Shown piece after piece: positions 1 to 5,324 of a stretch of 6,967 nt of DNA (its first letter is position 1; each line of letters begins with the position of its first letter). The stretch comes from an uncultured Nitrospira sp. GTDB lineage: Bacteria > Nitrospirota > Nitrospiria > Nitrospirales > Nitrospiraceae. The notes below the pieces were generated by a model. The model made no database searches. It saw only the letters and a list, made by a program, of their open reading frames with translations, and was not told where the DNA came from. The translations under genes and the position numbers were made by a program. Location: contig CAMLHQ010000123.1 in NCBI GenBank assembly GCA_946479785.1, positions 1-6,967 of the forward strand. Direction: 5' to 3'.

Positions 1-328
1 TGCAAGTACGATTGAGAGAGGCGACTTCCGATCGCCGAAGATTACACGGGAACACGGCTCGTTGCAGGTCGAGTGATTCCACGAGTAACGCCGGTAACTC
101 CGCGACTCCGGCGCCCACATAGAGACTGCGCCCGCCCGGTTTCAACCGCTTGAGCAAGGCTTCCCCAACCAGGCTGCCGAGACGGCGACAAGGCTCCCGT
201 TTGACGTGCCAGAATTCGTCCCCGCCTTCATAGCAGTACACCCGCGCGAGCGATCGATACTCTAGGCGACGAAACATCCTAGCGATAGCCCGACGTGCAA
301 ACTGACTGATTCGCCTTGGCTGTTTCAT
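1..328 (-). CDS. Partial methyltransferase-like protein (N-terminal 109 residues; continues past the left edge)
   Basis: My translation of the minus strand from the ATG at 328 stays open to the edge of the window, giving 109 codons plus one base. The ATG overlaps the stop of the upstream M28 peptidase gene in an ATGA arrangement, which fixes the start and suggests translational coupling. Residues 1-30 are strongly basic (MKQPRRISQF and onward, many Arg). Around residues 63-83 the sequence KPGGRSLYVGAGVAELPALL resembles the first beta strand and glycine-rich SAM-binding loop (motif I) of class I methyltransferases, although the usual acidic residue before the loop is replaced by Tyr-Val. The rest of the fold and any substrate-specific motif lie outside the window, so substrate and reaction cannot be named. 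The coding call is firm; the methyltransferase call is tentative. Another Rossmann-fold protein is possible. Confidence 0.6.
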   Translation of the reverse strand, partial: MKQPRRISQFARRAIARMFRRLEYRSLARVYCYEGGDEFWHVKREPCRRLGSLVGEALLKRLKPGGRSLYVGAGVAELPALLVESLDLQRAVFPCNLRRSEVASLNRTC

Positions 329-1212
329 CTGCTGCCCAATCCGGCAAGGTCCTCGATGCAGCCCATGACGATCTCAATGACGCCTTCAAGAAAATCGAGG
401 TCCAACGTGTCGATCGTATCGGTCGGTTGATGGTAATGCGGGTTTCTGAAATTGGCTGTGTCCGTCAACATGACGGCGGAATACCCCTCATCCCAGAAGG
501 CTGCGTGGTCGCTCCGACGGACATCCGGAAGAGTTTCGCCACGAGAGGGAACGGACAGGGCGACGGTTGGAAGTTGCGGCGAGACTCGCCTGGCGCCACG
601 TTCGATGGCCGCCACGAGATTTCTTGAGGCCTCGTTCCCGATGATGCCGAGAAAATTCCCCACCGCCGGGACCGGAATCGGCACTCCGGGGGGCGTCCGC
701 TGTGAGCCTGCCTCGTGACTGGCATATCCGACACATTCAAGGATCATGGCGCCGACTGGTGATTGACCAGTTTTCTTGAGCCGTGCTACGAAGGCTTGGC
801 TCCCCAAGAGTCCATGCTCCTCAAGGCAGAAAGCCACGAGCCACACAGGACGCGCCACCGTCGCGCGCTTGAGTCGGTTAGCTACCTCGAGCAACACCAC
901 CAATGCGCTGGCATTGTCATCCGCGCCAGGAGACGCCATGACCGTATCGTAATGCGCGCCAATGAGCAGCGGAGCCTGCTTATCCCTGACGCCTCGCCCA
1001 GCTGGATGCTTGATGGCAAGGATATTACGATAGACCTTTCCCCATGCTCGAAAGGCCTGGTGCGTCGTCGTCCATCCATATTCCGAAAATTGCGCCGTTA
1101 GGTACTGTGCGGCTTTGGTGAGAGACTCTGGAGCACTGTGAGGATGACGTTCACCGACCAACGACTGAAGATGGCGGGTGATGCTGATCCGTCGGTTCGA
1201 CAAGGGTGGCAA
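325..1212 (-). CDS. M28-family zinc metallopeptidase (aminopeptidase-like), probable TTG start
   Basis: This is a predicted di-zinc exopeptidase of the M28 family (aminopeptidase Y/S or glutaminyl cyclase-like), about 295 aa. Counting from the TTG at 1212, the expected metal and catalytic residues appear in order: His87 in GAHYDT, Asp98/Asp99 in SPGADDNAS, the Glu131-Glu132 pair in CLEEHGLLGS (base plus ligand), Glu159 in LECVGY, and His261 in NPHYHQPTDT. It therefore looks catalytically complete. No signal peptide or membrane segment is visible, so it is probably cytoplasmic. The open frame extends up to 1446, but that extension lies wholly over argB in another frame and reads unlike protein. 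No ATG or GTG lies between the argB stop and the conserved GERHP region. TTG at 1212 or 1203 are the best starts, and neither has a clear Shine-Dalgarno, so re-initiation after argB is plausible. It ends in ATGA overlap with the next gene. The substrate is unknown. Confidence 0.85.
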   Translation of the reverse strand: MPPLSNRRISITRHLQSLVGERHPHSAPESLTKAAQYLTAQFSEYGWTTTHQAFRAWGKVYRNILAIKHPAGRGVRDKQAPLLIGAHYDTVMASPGADDNASALVVLLEVANRLKRATVARPVWLVAFCLEEHGLLGSQAFVARLKKTGQSPVGAMILECVGYASHEAGSQRTPPGVPIPVPAVGNFLGIIGNEASRNLVAAIERGARRVSPQLPTVALSVPSRGETLPDVRRSDHAAFWDEGYSAVMLTDTANFRNPHYHQPTDTIDTLDLDFLEGVIEIVMGCIEDLAGLGSR

Positions 1213-1225
1213 CCAGAACGCAGCG

Positions 1226-2122
1226 CTACGCGGTGATTTCTGTCCCGATGCCCTTGCGCGTAAACACCTCGAGAAGAATGGCGTGCGGCATGCGTCCATC
1301 AATGATGTGGGCCTTGCCGACACCTTGTTCAAGCGCATCCAAGCAGGCGTGCACTTTGGGTAACATGCCTTCGGTGATCGTACCTTTCTTGACCATGCGC
1401 TGAACGTCTTTGCGAGAGACGGTGGACAGATGGCGCCCCTTGGCATCGCGGATGCCTTTGATATCCGTCATCATGACCAACTTCTCCGCCCGCAAGGCTC
1501 CGGCGATTGCTCCAGCTACGAGATCGGCGTTGATATTATAGGTGTTGCCTTCTCGGTCGGTCCCGATAGGGGCGATCACCGGAATATAATGGTCGCCTTG
1601 AAGCTTGAATAAGAGGCTGGGATCGACCTTTTCGATATCGCCGACGAACCCAAAGTCGCTCTCTGCATCCTCTTCGTCGAGATCCCGCTCCAAGCTTTCG
1701 GCCCAGGCCTTTGCCGTCAACGGTTTGCTGAGGATCAATCCGCCGTCCTTTCCGCTGAGCCCGACCGCGCTCCCTCCGTGGCGGTTGATGAGATCCGTGA
1801 TCTCCATGTTGATTTTTCCTGCGAGCACCATCTCCACAATTTCCATCGTGGCTTCATTGGTCACGCGCACGCCATGCAGGAATTTCGATTCGATCCCGAG
1901 CCGATCGAGCATCTCGTCGATTTGCGGCCCGCCGCCGTGAATGATGACGGGATTGAGTCCAACGTACTTCAAGAGGACGATGTCCTGCGCGAACCGTTCC
2001 TTTAATGACGATTCCGTCATGGCATTGCCGCCGTACTTGATCACGATGGTCTTGCCGCGAAACGTGCGGATATAGGGCAGGGCCTCGATCAACACGTTGG
2101 CTTTTCGGATGAGTTTATTCAT
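1226..2122 (-). CDS. argB: N-acetylglutamate kinase ArgB, arginine-sensitive type
   Basis: ArgB phosphorylates N-acetyl-L-glutamate with ATP, the second step of arginine synthesis, in the cytoplasm. The 298-aa protein shows the amino-acid-kinase fold signatures: the phosphate-binding Lys29 in IKYGGNAM, HGGGP at 62-66 for the acetylglutamate site, Arg86 in HGVRVTNE, the YNINAD segment at 195-200, MMTDIKGI at 217-224 and Lys256 in MLPKVHAC. An extra N-terminal helix (residues about 3-20, ANVLIEALPYI) and the C-terminal pattern HAILLEVFTRKGIGTEI are characteristic of the hexameric, arginine-inhibited NAGK class, so feedback inhibition by arginine is inferred. Residues 145-156 form a short acidic insertion (LERDLDEEDAES) before GFVGDIEKV. 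The start is supported by GAGGAG at 2129-2134, six bases upstream. It follows xerC by 90 nt and is followed closely by the M28 peptidase gene; no other arg gene is in the window. Confidence 0.97.
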   Translation of the reverse strand: MNKLIRKANVLIEALPYIRTFRGKTIVIKYGGNAMTESSLKERFAQDIVLLKYVGLNPVIIHGGGPQIDEMLDRLGIESKFLHGVRVTNEATMEIVEMVLAGKINMEITDLINRHGGSAVGLSGKDGGLILSKPLTAKAWAESLERDLDEEDAESDFGFVGDIEKVDPSLLFKLQGDHYIPVIAPIGTDREGNTYNINADLVAGAIAGALRAEKLVMMTDIKGIRDAKGRHLSTVSRKDVQRMVKKGTITEGMLPKVHACLDALEQGVGKAHIIDGRMPHAILLEVFTRKGIGTEITA

Positions 2123-2212
2123 CGTCGACTCCTCAAAGGATGGTCTGGCTCACAGACAGGCCCGACAATAACACGACTCGCCATTTCAGCACAGAGGAAA
2201 TCGCAGCGGACT

Positions 2213-3148
2213 TCACCGCTTCCCGTCTTTGGCTGTGCGGTCGGCGGTCGTTCGGCCCGCCCTCGGATGAGCCTTGTCGTACACCGCCAATAACTGGTCG
2301 GTCGCGACATGCGTGTACTTCTGCGTTGTGCTGAGCGAGGCGTGCCCCAGCATCTCCTGGATCGCGCGCAGGTCTGCGCCTTCATCGAGCAAATGGGTCG
2401 CAAATGAGTGGCGCAACGTGTGAGGGCTCACGGAGCCGCCCGCCAAGCGGCTGGAATACCGGGCGACAATGCGGGCGACACTCCTCGTCGTCAGTCGCCC
2501 GCCACGGCTGTTATAAAATAACGCCTGAGACGTGAAACGTGAAACGTGACGAGAAAGGCTTGCGCGATAGGACCGGATTGCGTCCAGCGCGAGATCGCCG
2601 ATCGGGACGATTCGCTCCTTTCGCCCCTTTCCTTGCAAGCGAACGAGCCCCTCTGACTGGCGAACATCGTCGACGTTGATCGCCACGAGCTCACTGACCC
2701 GTGCCCCCGTCGAATACAGTGTTTCGAGCAGCGCGCGGTCCCGCAGCGATCCTGTCGTTCGCCCATTCGGGAACGTCATCAAGGCATCGGCATCGTCCTT
2801 CGTCAAGACACGGGGAAGATGTTTGGGCTGTTTCGGAGTCCGCAGATCTTCGACAGGATTGCGGTGTACCAGACCCTGCCGCGTGAGATAGCGATAGAAA
2901 CTTCGGATCGAAGCCAGCTTTCTCGCCAACGACGTCCGCTTCTCTCCCTTGCGGTCGAGCCATTGGAGATAGGCGCGGACTGAATCGGACGAGAGAGCGG
3001 CGGGATCAACCGGGCGTTCGGCCAAACGGCTCGATAAGAGAAACCCCCCCAGCTGGCGGAGGTCCGACGCATAATTCCGCATCGTTTCCACTGAAGCTCC
3101 CTGTTCCACCCTGAGAAACGTTATGAAAGCCCTGATTGCCTCATCCAT
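2213..3148 (-). CDS. xerC: Tyrosine recombinase XerC
   Basis: XerC is a site-specific tyrosine recombinase that, with XerD, resolves chromosome dimers at dif near the terminus. The 311-aa protein has an N-terminal core-binding SAM-like domain (about 1-90: FLRVEQGASVETMRNYASDL, then LARKLASIRSFYRYL) and a C-terminal catalytic domain with the full active set: Arg150 (STGARVSEL), Lys174 (LQGKGRKER), His243 and Arg246 (HTLRHSFATH), His269 (LGHAS) and the nucleophile Tyr278 (TTQKYTH). Length is slightly above the usual roughly 300 aa, with a basic 20-residue tail. The ATG lies 28 nt inside the 3' end of trmFO and has GAGGA at 3158-3162, nine bases upstream. The trmFO-xerC pair is common in bacteria, which supports XerC over XerD or a mobile-element integrase. 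Codons for about residues 200-206 are built from a heptamer repeat, described separately. Confidence 0.93.
   Translation of the reverse strand: MDEAIRAFITFLRVEQGASVETMRNYASDLRQLGGFLLSSRLAERPVDPAALSSDSVRAYLQWLDRKGEKRTSLARKLASIRSFYRYLTRQGLVHRNPVEDLRTPKQPKHLPRVLTKDDADALMTFPNGRTTGSLRDRALLETLYSTGARVSELVAINVDDVRQSEGLVRLQGKGRKERIVPIGDLALDAIRSYRASLSRHVSRFTSQALFYNSRGGRLTTRSVARIVARYSSRLAGGSVSPHTLRHSFATHLLDEGADLRAIQEMLGHASLSTTQKYTHVATDQLLAVYDKAHPRAGRTTADRTAKDGKR
2530..2550. repeat. Three tandem ACGTGAA heptamers inside xerC
   Basis: The plus strand reads acgtgaa, acgtgaa, acgtgac in direct succession, which is 21 bases and keeps the xerC frame. In the protein it encodes part of SRHVSRFTSQ, in the loop between the Lys-containing beta hairpin and the LFYNSRGGRLT segment, away from the catalytic residues. 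Similar CGTGAAA-type repeats occur between genes in Nitrospira genomes as far as I remember; that is recollection, not a search. The repeat may be a slippage-prone element or a fragment of a dispersed repeat captured in a tolerant loop. Confidence 0.75.
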
Positions 3149-4437
3149 GCGTCATGGTCCTCGAGCGCACGCTGCGAGATGAGCTGTCGCTTGCGTTCTT
3201 TATCCCTGACGCGAGAGGCCAGGGGCGGGAAGAGCCCAAAGTTCGTATTCATCGGCTGAAAATGACGAGGCTCTGTCGTAGTAATGTACGAGAGGAGACA
3301 GCCGTGAGCCGTCGTTGAAGGCGGTGTGACCAGCGGCAATCCCGCGAGCGCGCGCGCGGTGTTGATGCCGGCCAACCCTCCCATCGCCGCCGAATCCGTG
3401 TATCCTTCTACGCCGACCAGCTGCCCGGCAAAGAAGAGCGTATCGCGCGCCTTGAACTGCAGCGTGTTGCGCAAGAGCTGCGGTGAATTGATGAACGTGT
3501 TGCGGTGCAAGCTCCCATATCGAAGAAACTCCGCCTGTGCGAGGCCGGGAATCATGCGAAACACCCGCTTTTGCTCGCCGTAGGTCAGTTTGGTCTGAAA
3601 ACCGACCATGTTGTAACACGAACGGTGGACATTTTCCGTCCGAAGCTGCACGACGGCATAGGGCCTGGCGCCGGTCCTAGGATCTTCTAGGCCAACCGGT
3701 TTCAGCGGACCGAACTGCATCGTCTGCCTGCCGCGTTCTGCCATCACTTCGATCGGCAAGCAGGCCTCGAAATACGGCGTCTTTTCGAATTCCTTCGGTT
3801 GGACCTTCTCGGCGGCGAGCAAGGCTTCATAGAACTGGCTATATGTCGCCTCGTCCATCGGGCAGTTCAGGTAGTCGTCTCCACCCTTGTCGTAGCGCGA
3901 CGCGCGAAAGGCGATGTCCATATCGATGGAGTCTGCATCGACAATCGGTGAGATGGCATCGTAAAAATAGAGATGATTCGAATGAGTCAACCGCAAGATG
4001 GCTTGAGAGAGTTTGTCGGAAGTCAGGGGCCCGGTAGCAATAACGCAGAGACAATCGATCGGGATATCCGTGATTTCTTCGCGAAGAATGCGGATGTTAG
4101 GATGACTCTCAAGTGCCTGAGTGATCTTGAAAGAAAACTGCTCACGATCCACGGCGAGTGCGGATCCGGCCGGCACCCGCACCTCATCCGCAACTCGAAT
4201 GATCAACGAGTTGAGACGGCGCATTTCCTCTTTCAGGATCCCAGGAGCGTTCAGCAGATCGACGGAGCCAAGTGAATTGGAGCAGACCAGTTCGGCCAAC
4301 CCGCCAGTCTTATGCGCCTGAGTCATTTCCTTCGGACGCATTTCATAGAGGGTGACCCTCGCTCCCCGATTGGCCGCCTGCCACGCGGCCTCAGACCCAG
4401 CTAGACCACCACCGATAATGACGACATCATCACGCAT
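3121..4437 (-). CDS. trmFO: Folate-dependent tRNA (uracil-5-)-methyltransferase TrmFO
   Basis: TrmFO (formerly Gid) is a cytoplasmic flavoprotein that makes 5-methyluridine at position 54 of the tRNA T-loop. It uses methylene-tetrahydrofolate as carbon donor and reduced FAD, rather than SAM. The 438-aa length fits the family (about 435-450). The N-terminal FAD-binding dinucleotide fold is clear: VVIIGGGLAGSEAAW at residues 5-19 and the acidic strand end TLYEMRP. The family block ELVCSNSLGS contains Cys52, and YFEACLPIEVMAERG contains Cys226, matching the two functionally important cysteines (53 and 226) described for the Bacillus subtilis enzyme. The second FAD motif FFAGQLVGVEGYTDSAAMGG is at about 335-354. 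The C-terminus includes HFQPMNTNFGLFP. A GGAG lies ten bases before the ATG. It is the first gene of the leftward operon and overlaps xerC by 28 nt. Confidence 0.97.
   Translation of the reverse strand: MRDDVVIIGGGLAGSEAAWQAANRGARVTLYEMRPKEMTQAHKTGGLAELVCSNSLGSVDLLNAPGILKEEMRRLNSLIIRVADEVRVPAGSALAVDREQFSFKITQALESHPNIRILREEITDIPIDCLCVIATGPLTSDKLSQAILRLTHSNHLYFYDAISPIVDADSIDMDIAFRASRYDKGGDDYLNCPMDEATYSQFYEALLAAEKVQPKEFEKTPYFEACLPIEVMAERGRQTMQFGPLKPVGLEDPRTGARPYAVVQLRTENVHRSCYNMVGFQTKLTYGEQKRVFRMIPGLAQAEFLRYGSLHRNTFINSPQLLRNTLQFKARDTLFFAGQLVGVEGYTDSAAMGGLAGINTARALAGLPLVTPPSTTAHGCLLSYITTTEPRHFQPMNTNFGLFPPLASRVRDKERKRQLISQRALEDHDAWMRQSGLS
3158..3162 (-). promoter_or_regulatory. Shine-Dalgarno for xerC inside trmFO
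   Basis: GAGGA on the minus strand, nine bases before the ATG at 3148. It supports the overlapping xerC start within the last codons of trmFO and suggests the two genes are translated together. Confidence 0.6.
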
Positions 4438-4477
4438 CTAAGAGGAACTCCAGGAGGAACTTGTGAGCAGGAGAGGC

Positions 4478-4507
4478 ATTGTAAAAATCGTATTTTAGGG
4501 AAGTCAA
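4478..4507 (-). promoter_or_regulatory. Sigma70-type promoter of the trmFO operon
   Basis: On the minus strand, TTGACT (complement of 4502-4507, 5 of 6 consensus bases) is followed after 18 bases by TACAAT (complement of 4478-4483, 5 of 6). The spacer is AT-rich. The predicted start near 4470 leaves a leader of about 33 nt before the trmFO ATG at 4437. It is the only strong promoter I see for the leftward gene string, so it probably serves trmFO, xerC, argB and the genes after them. Confidence 0.65.
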
Positions 4508-4604
4508 GGCAGACTGACTTTCCACAATGTTCAATCTCCCTGTTAGGCAATGAATGCGAGCGCCGTTGGAATCTAACATGTAGCTGTTCCCATTCCCGTC
4601 CAGA

Positions 4605-4634
4605 TTGCACCTCGCCGAAGCCCCGTGCTAGACT
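4605..4634 (+). promoter_or_regulatory. Putative promoter of the tRNA-Val gene, extended -10 with GC-rich discriminator
   Basis: TTGCAC (4605-4610) lies 18 bases before TAGACT (4629-4634, 4 of 6 consensus), which is preceded by TGC, an extended -10 motif. Bases 4635-4642 (ttcgccgg) make a GC-rich discriminator. Such discriminators are typical of stable-RNA promoters under stringent control in well-studied bacteria; applying that here is inference. The -35 is weak (3 of 6), so the call rests on the -10, its extension and the position just before the tRNA. Confidence 0.45.
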
Positions 4635-4644
4635 TTCGCCGGTT

Positions 4645-4719
4645 GGGCGATTAGCTCAGTGGCAGAGCGCTTCCTTCACACGGAAGAGGCCACAGGTTCG
4701 ATACCTGTATCGCCCACCA
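4645..4719 (+). tRNA. tRNA-Val, anticodon CAC, CCA encoded
   Basis: A full cloverleaf can be folded by hand. The acceptor stem GGGCGAT (4645-4651) pairs perfectly with ATCGCCC (4709-4715). The D stem is GCTC/GAGC. The anticodon stem CTTCC/GGAAG encloses the loop TTCACAC with anticodon CAC at 4677-4679, which reads the valine codon GUG. The variable loop is AGGCC. The T stem ACAGG/CCTGT encloses TTCGATA. The discriminator A (4716) and the CCA end (4717-4719) are encoded. The first T of the T-loop (4697, position 54) is the base modified by TrmFO, whose gene is the divergent neighbour. No U-rich terminator hairpin follows directly. Confidence 0.97.
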
Positions 4720-4791
4720 TCCCATTAAATTTCCTCAACATTTCCCTTTGTATACCCTGAGTTTCGACTCCTGTTCAAACCAGTCGTTTTC

Positions 4792-4820
4792 TGGACAGAA
4801 TTCGGAACGTCGGCTACACT
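4792..4820 (+). promoter_or_regulatory. Sigma70-type promoter of the 110-aa lipoprotein gene
   Basis: TGGACA (4792-4797, 5 of 6 consensus) and TACACT (4815-4820, 4 of 6) are separated by exactly 17 bases. Transcription should start near 4827, giving a leader of about 50 nt before the ATG at 4878. The gene therefore has its own promoter and does not depend on read-through from the tRNA. Confidence 0.6.
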
Positions 4821-4867
4821 TCACATCAGTGAGCTTAGTCACCGATCCGGAAGTGAATCAGCTAAGC
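4821..4867 (+). promoter_or_regulatory. Inverted repeats and leader hairpin next to the ribosome binding site
   Basis: Two nested symmetric elements fill the leader. TCAC-ATCA-GTGA (4821-4832) is a perfect inverted repeat across the predicted transcription start and could be an operator. GCTTAG-TCAC (4833-4842) can pair with GTGA (4853-4856) and CTAAGC (4862-4867), with a ten-base loop and a five-base bulge. This hairpin ends immediately before the GAGGT Shine-Dalgarno (4868-4872). It could affect ribosome access or mRNA stability. No known riboswitch is recognised. Confidence 0.35.
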
Positions 4868-4877
4868 GAGGTAACCA

Positions 4878-5210
4878 ATGAAGACTAGTTCGTTTGCCGT
4901 CGGAATCGTTCTCATTATCAGCCTCGTCGGTTGCGCCAGCAATCGCCAGCAAACCGTCGATGCGGGAGGCTATGTCGCCCCGACCAGTATCTACACTGTG
5001 ATGGACAGCACGGCCCTGGTCTATACCGACGTGGCCGCCGGCTCCCCACTGTATGATAATCCTTTTCGCTGGTTAGGCTTCCTGCTGCACCCTGTCGGAC
5101 AGGCGCTCGATTATGGTGTAAACCGGCCGATCTATTCGCTCGCGAGCCACATGCCGTATCTCTTCGGCTATACCAGCGAAGATGCAATGCTGAATAGCCA
5201 GCGTCCGTAG
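4878..5210 (+). CDS. Small predicted lipoprotein of unknown function
   Basis: A 110-aa protein with a classic type II signal peptide: MKTSS, a hydrophobic run (FAVGIVLIISLVG), and the lipobox LVGC with Cys19 as the lipidated residue. Ala follows the Cys, so outer-membrane sorting is plausible if the organism follows the Lol rule. The mature part (about 92 aa) has no domain I can name. Its most distinctive stretch is residues 62-86, NPFRWLGFLLHPVGQALDYG followed by VNRPIY, then PYLFGYTSEDAMLNSQ near the end. The aromatic, Pro and Gly content suggests a compact membrane-associated fold, and the segment FRWLGFLLHPVG could insert as an amphipathic patch. The start has GAGGT five bases upstream. 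The gene is monocistronic, with its own promoter and a strong terminator. It is clearly a real gene; its role is unknown. Confidence 0.88.
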   Translation: MKTSSFAVGIVLIISLVGCASNRQQTVDAGGYVAPTSIYTVMDSTALVYTDVAAGSPLYDNPFRWLGFLLHPVGQALDYGVNRPIYSLASHMPYLFGYTSEDAMLNSQRP

Positions 5211-5243
5211 TTTCACGATAATCGTCGCAGCTCCTCATTAACG

Positions 5244-5277
5244 CGCCCGCTTTCCCCGAGGAAGCGGGCGTTGTTAT
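5244..5277 (+). terminator. Intrinsic terminator after the 110-aa lipoprotein gene
   Basis: The nine-base arm CGCCCGCTT (5244-5252) pairs perfectly with AAGCGGGCG (5262-5270). Inside, a bulged T and two more C-G pairs close a CCGA loop. The tract ttgttat follows (5271-5277). The GC-rich stem and T-rich tail, 34 bases past the stop codon, fit a Rho-independent terminator isolating this gene from the next. Confidence 0.8.
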
Positions 5278-5324
5278 GTTGAGCCTGGCAAACCTCTCCC
5301 CATTTCTGTATTCTCATTTGTATC

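Noticed and set aside
1213..1446. N-terminal extension of the M28 peptidase frame, opening with an ATG at 1446
   Set aside because: It lies almost wholly over the conserved C-terminus of argB in another frame, and its residues look like a shifted reading of argB, with no peptidase homology.
2185..2403. Longer minus-strand frame ending at the argB start
   Set aside because: This part is an off-frame shadow of the conserved C-terminus of xerC; only the last 21 codons lie outside it and are discussed as a weak finding.
4442..4461. Two gaggaact copies in the trmFO leader
   Set aside because: Two eight-base copies twelve bases apart are too short to mean more than chance; the minus-strand GGAG between them serves as the ribosome site.
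4401..4610. A 69-aa minus-strand frame over the trmFO start and intergenic region
   Set aside because: It overlaps the trmFO promoter and start in another frame and shows no protein-like features.
4645..4719. tRNA gene as an attachment site for an integrated element
   Set aside because: I saw no second copy of the tRNA 3' end and no phage or island integrase nearby; xerC here carries the usual housekeeping context.
5271..5284. ttgttatgttgagc as half of a dif site for XerC/XerD
   Set aside because: Only a short resemblance to one arm; there is no matching second arm or central spacer, and it is better explained as the T-rich tail of the terminator.
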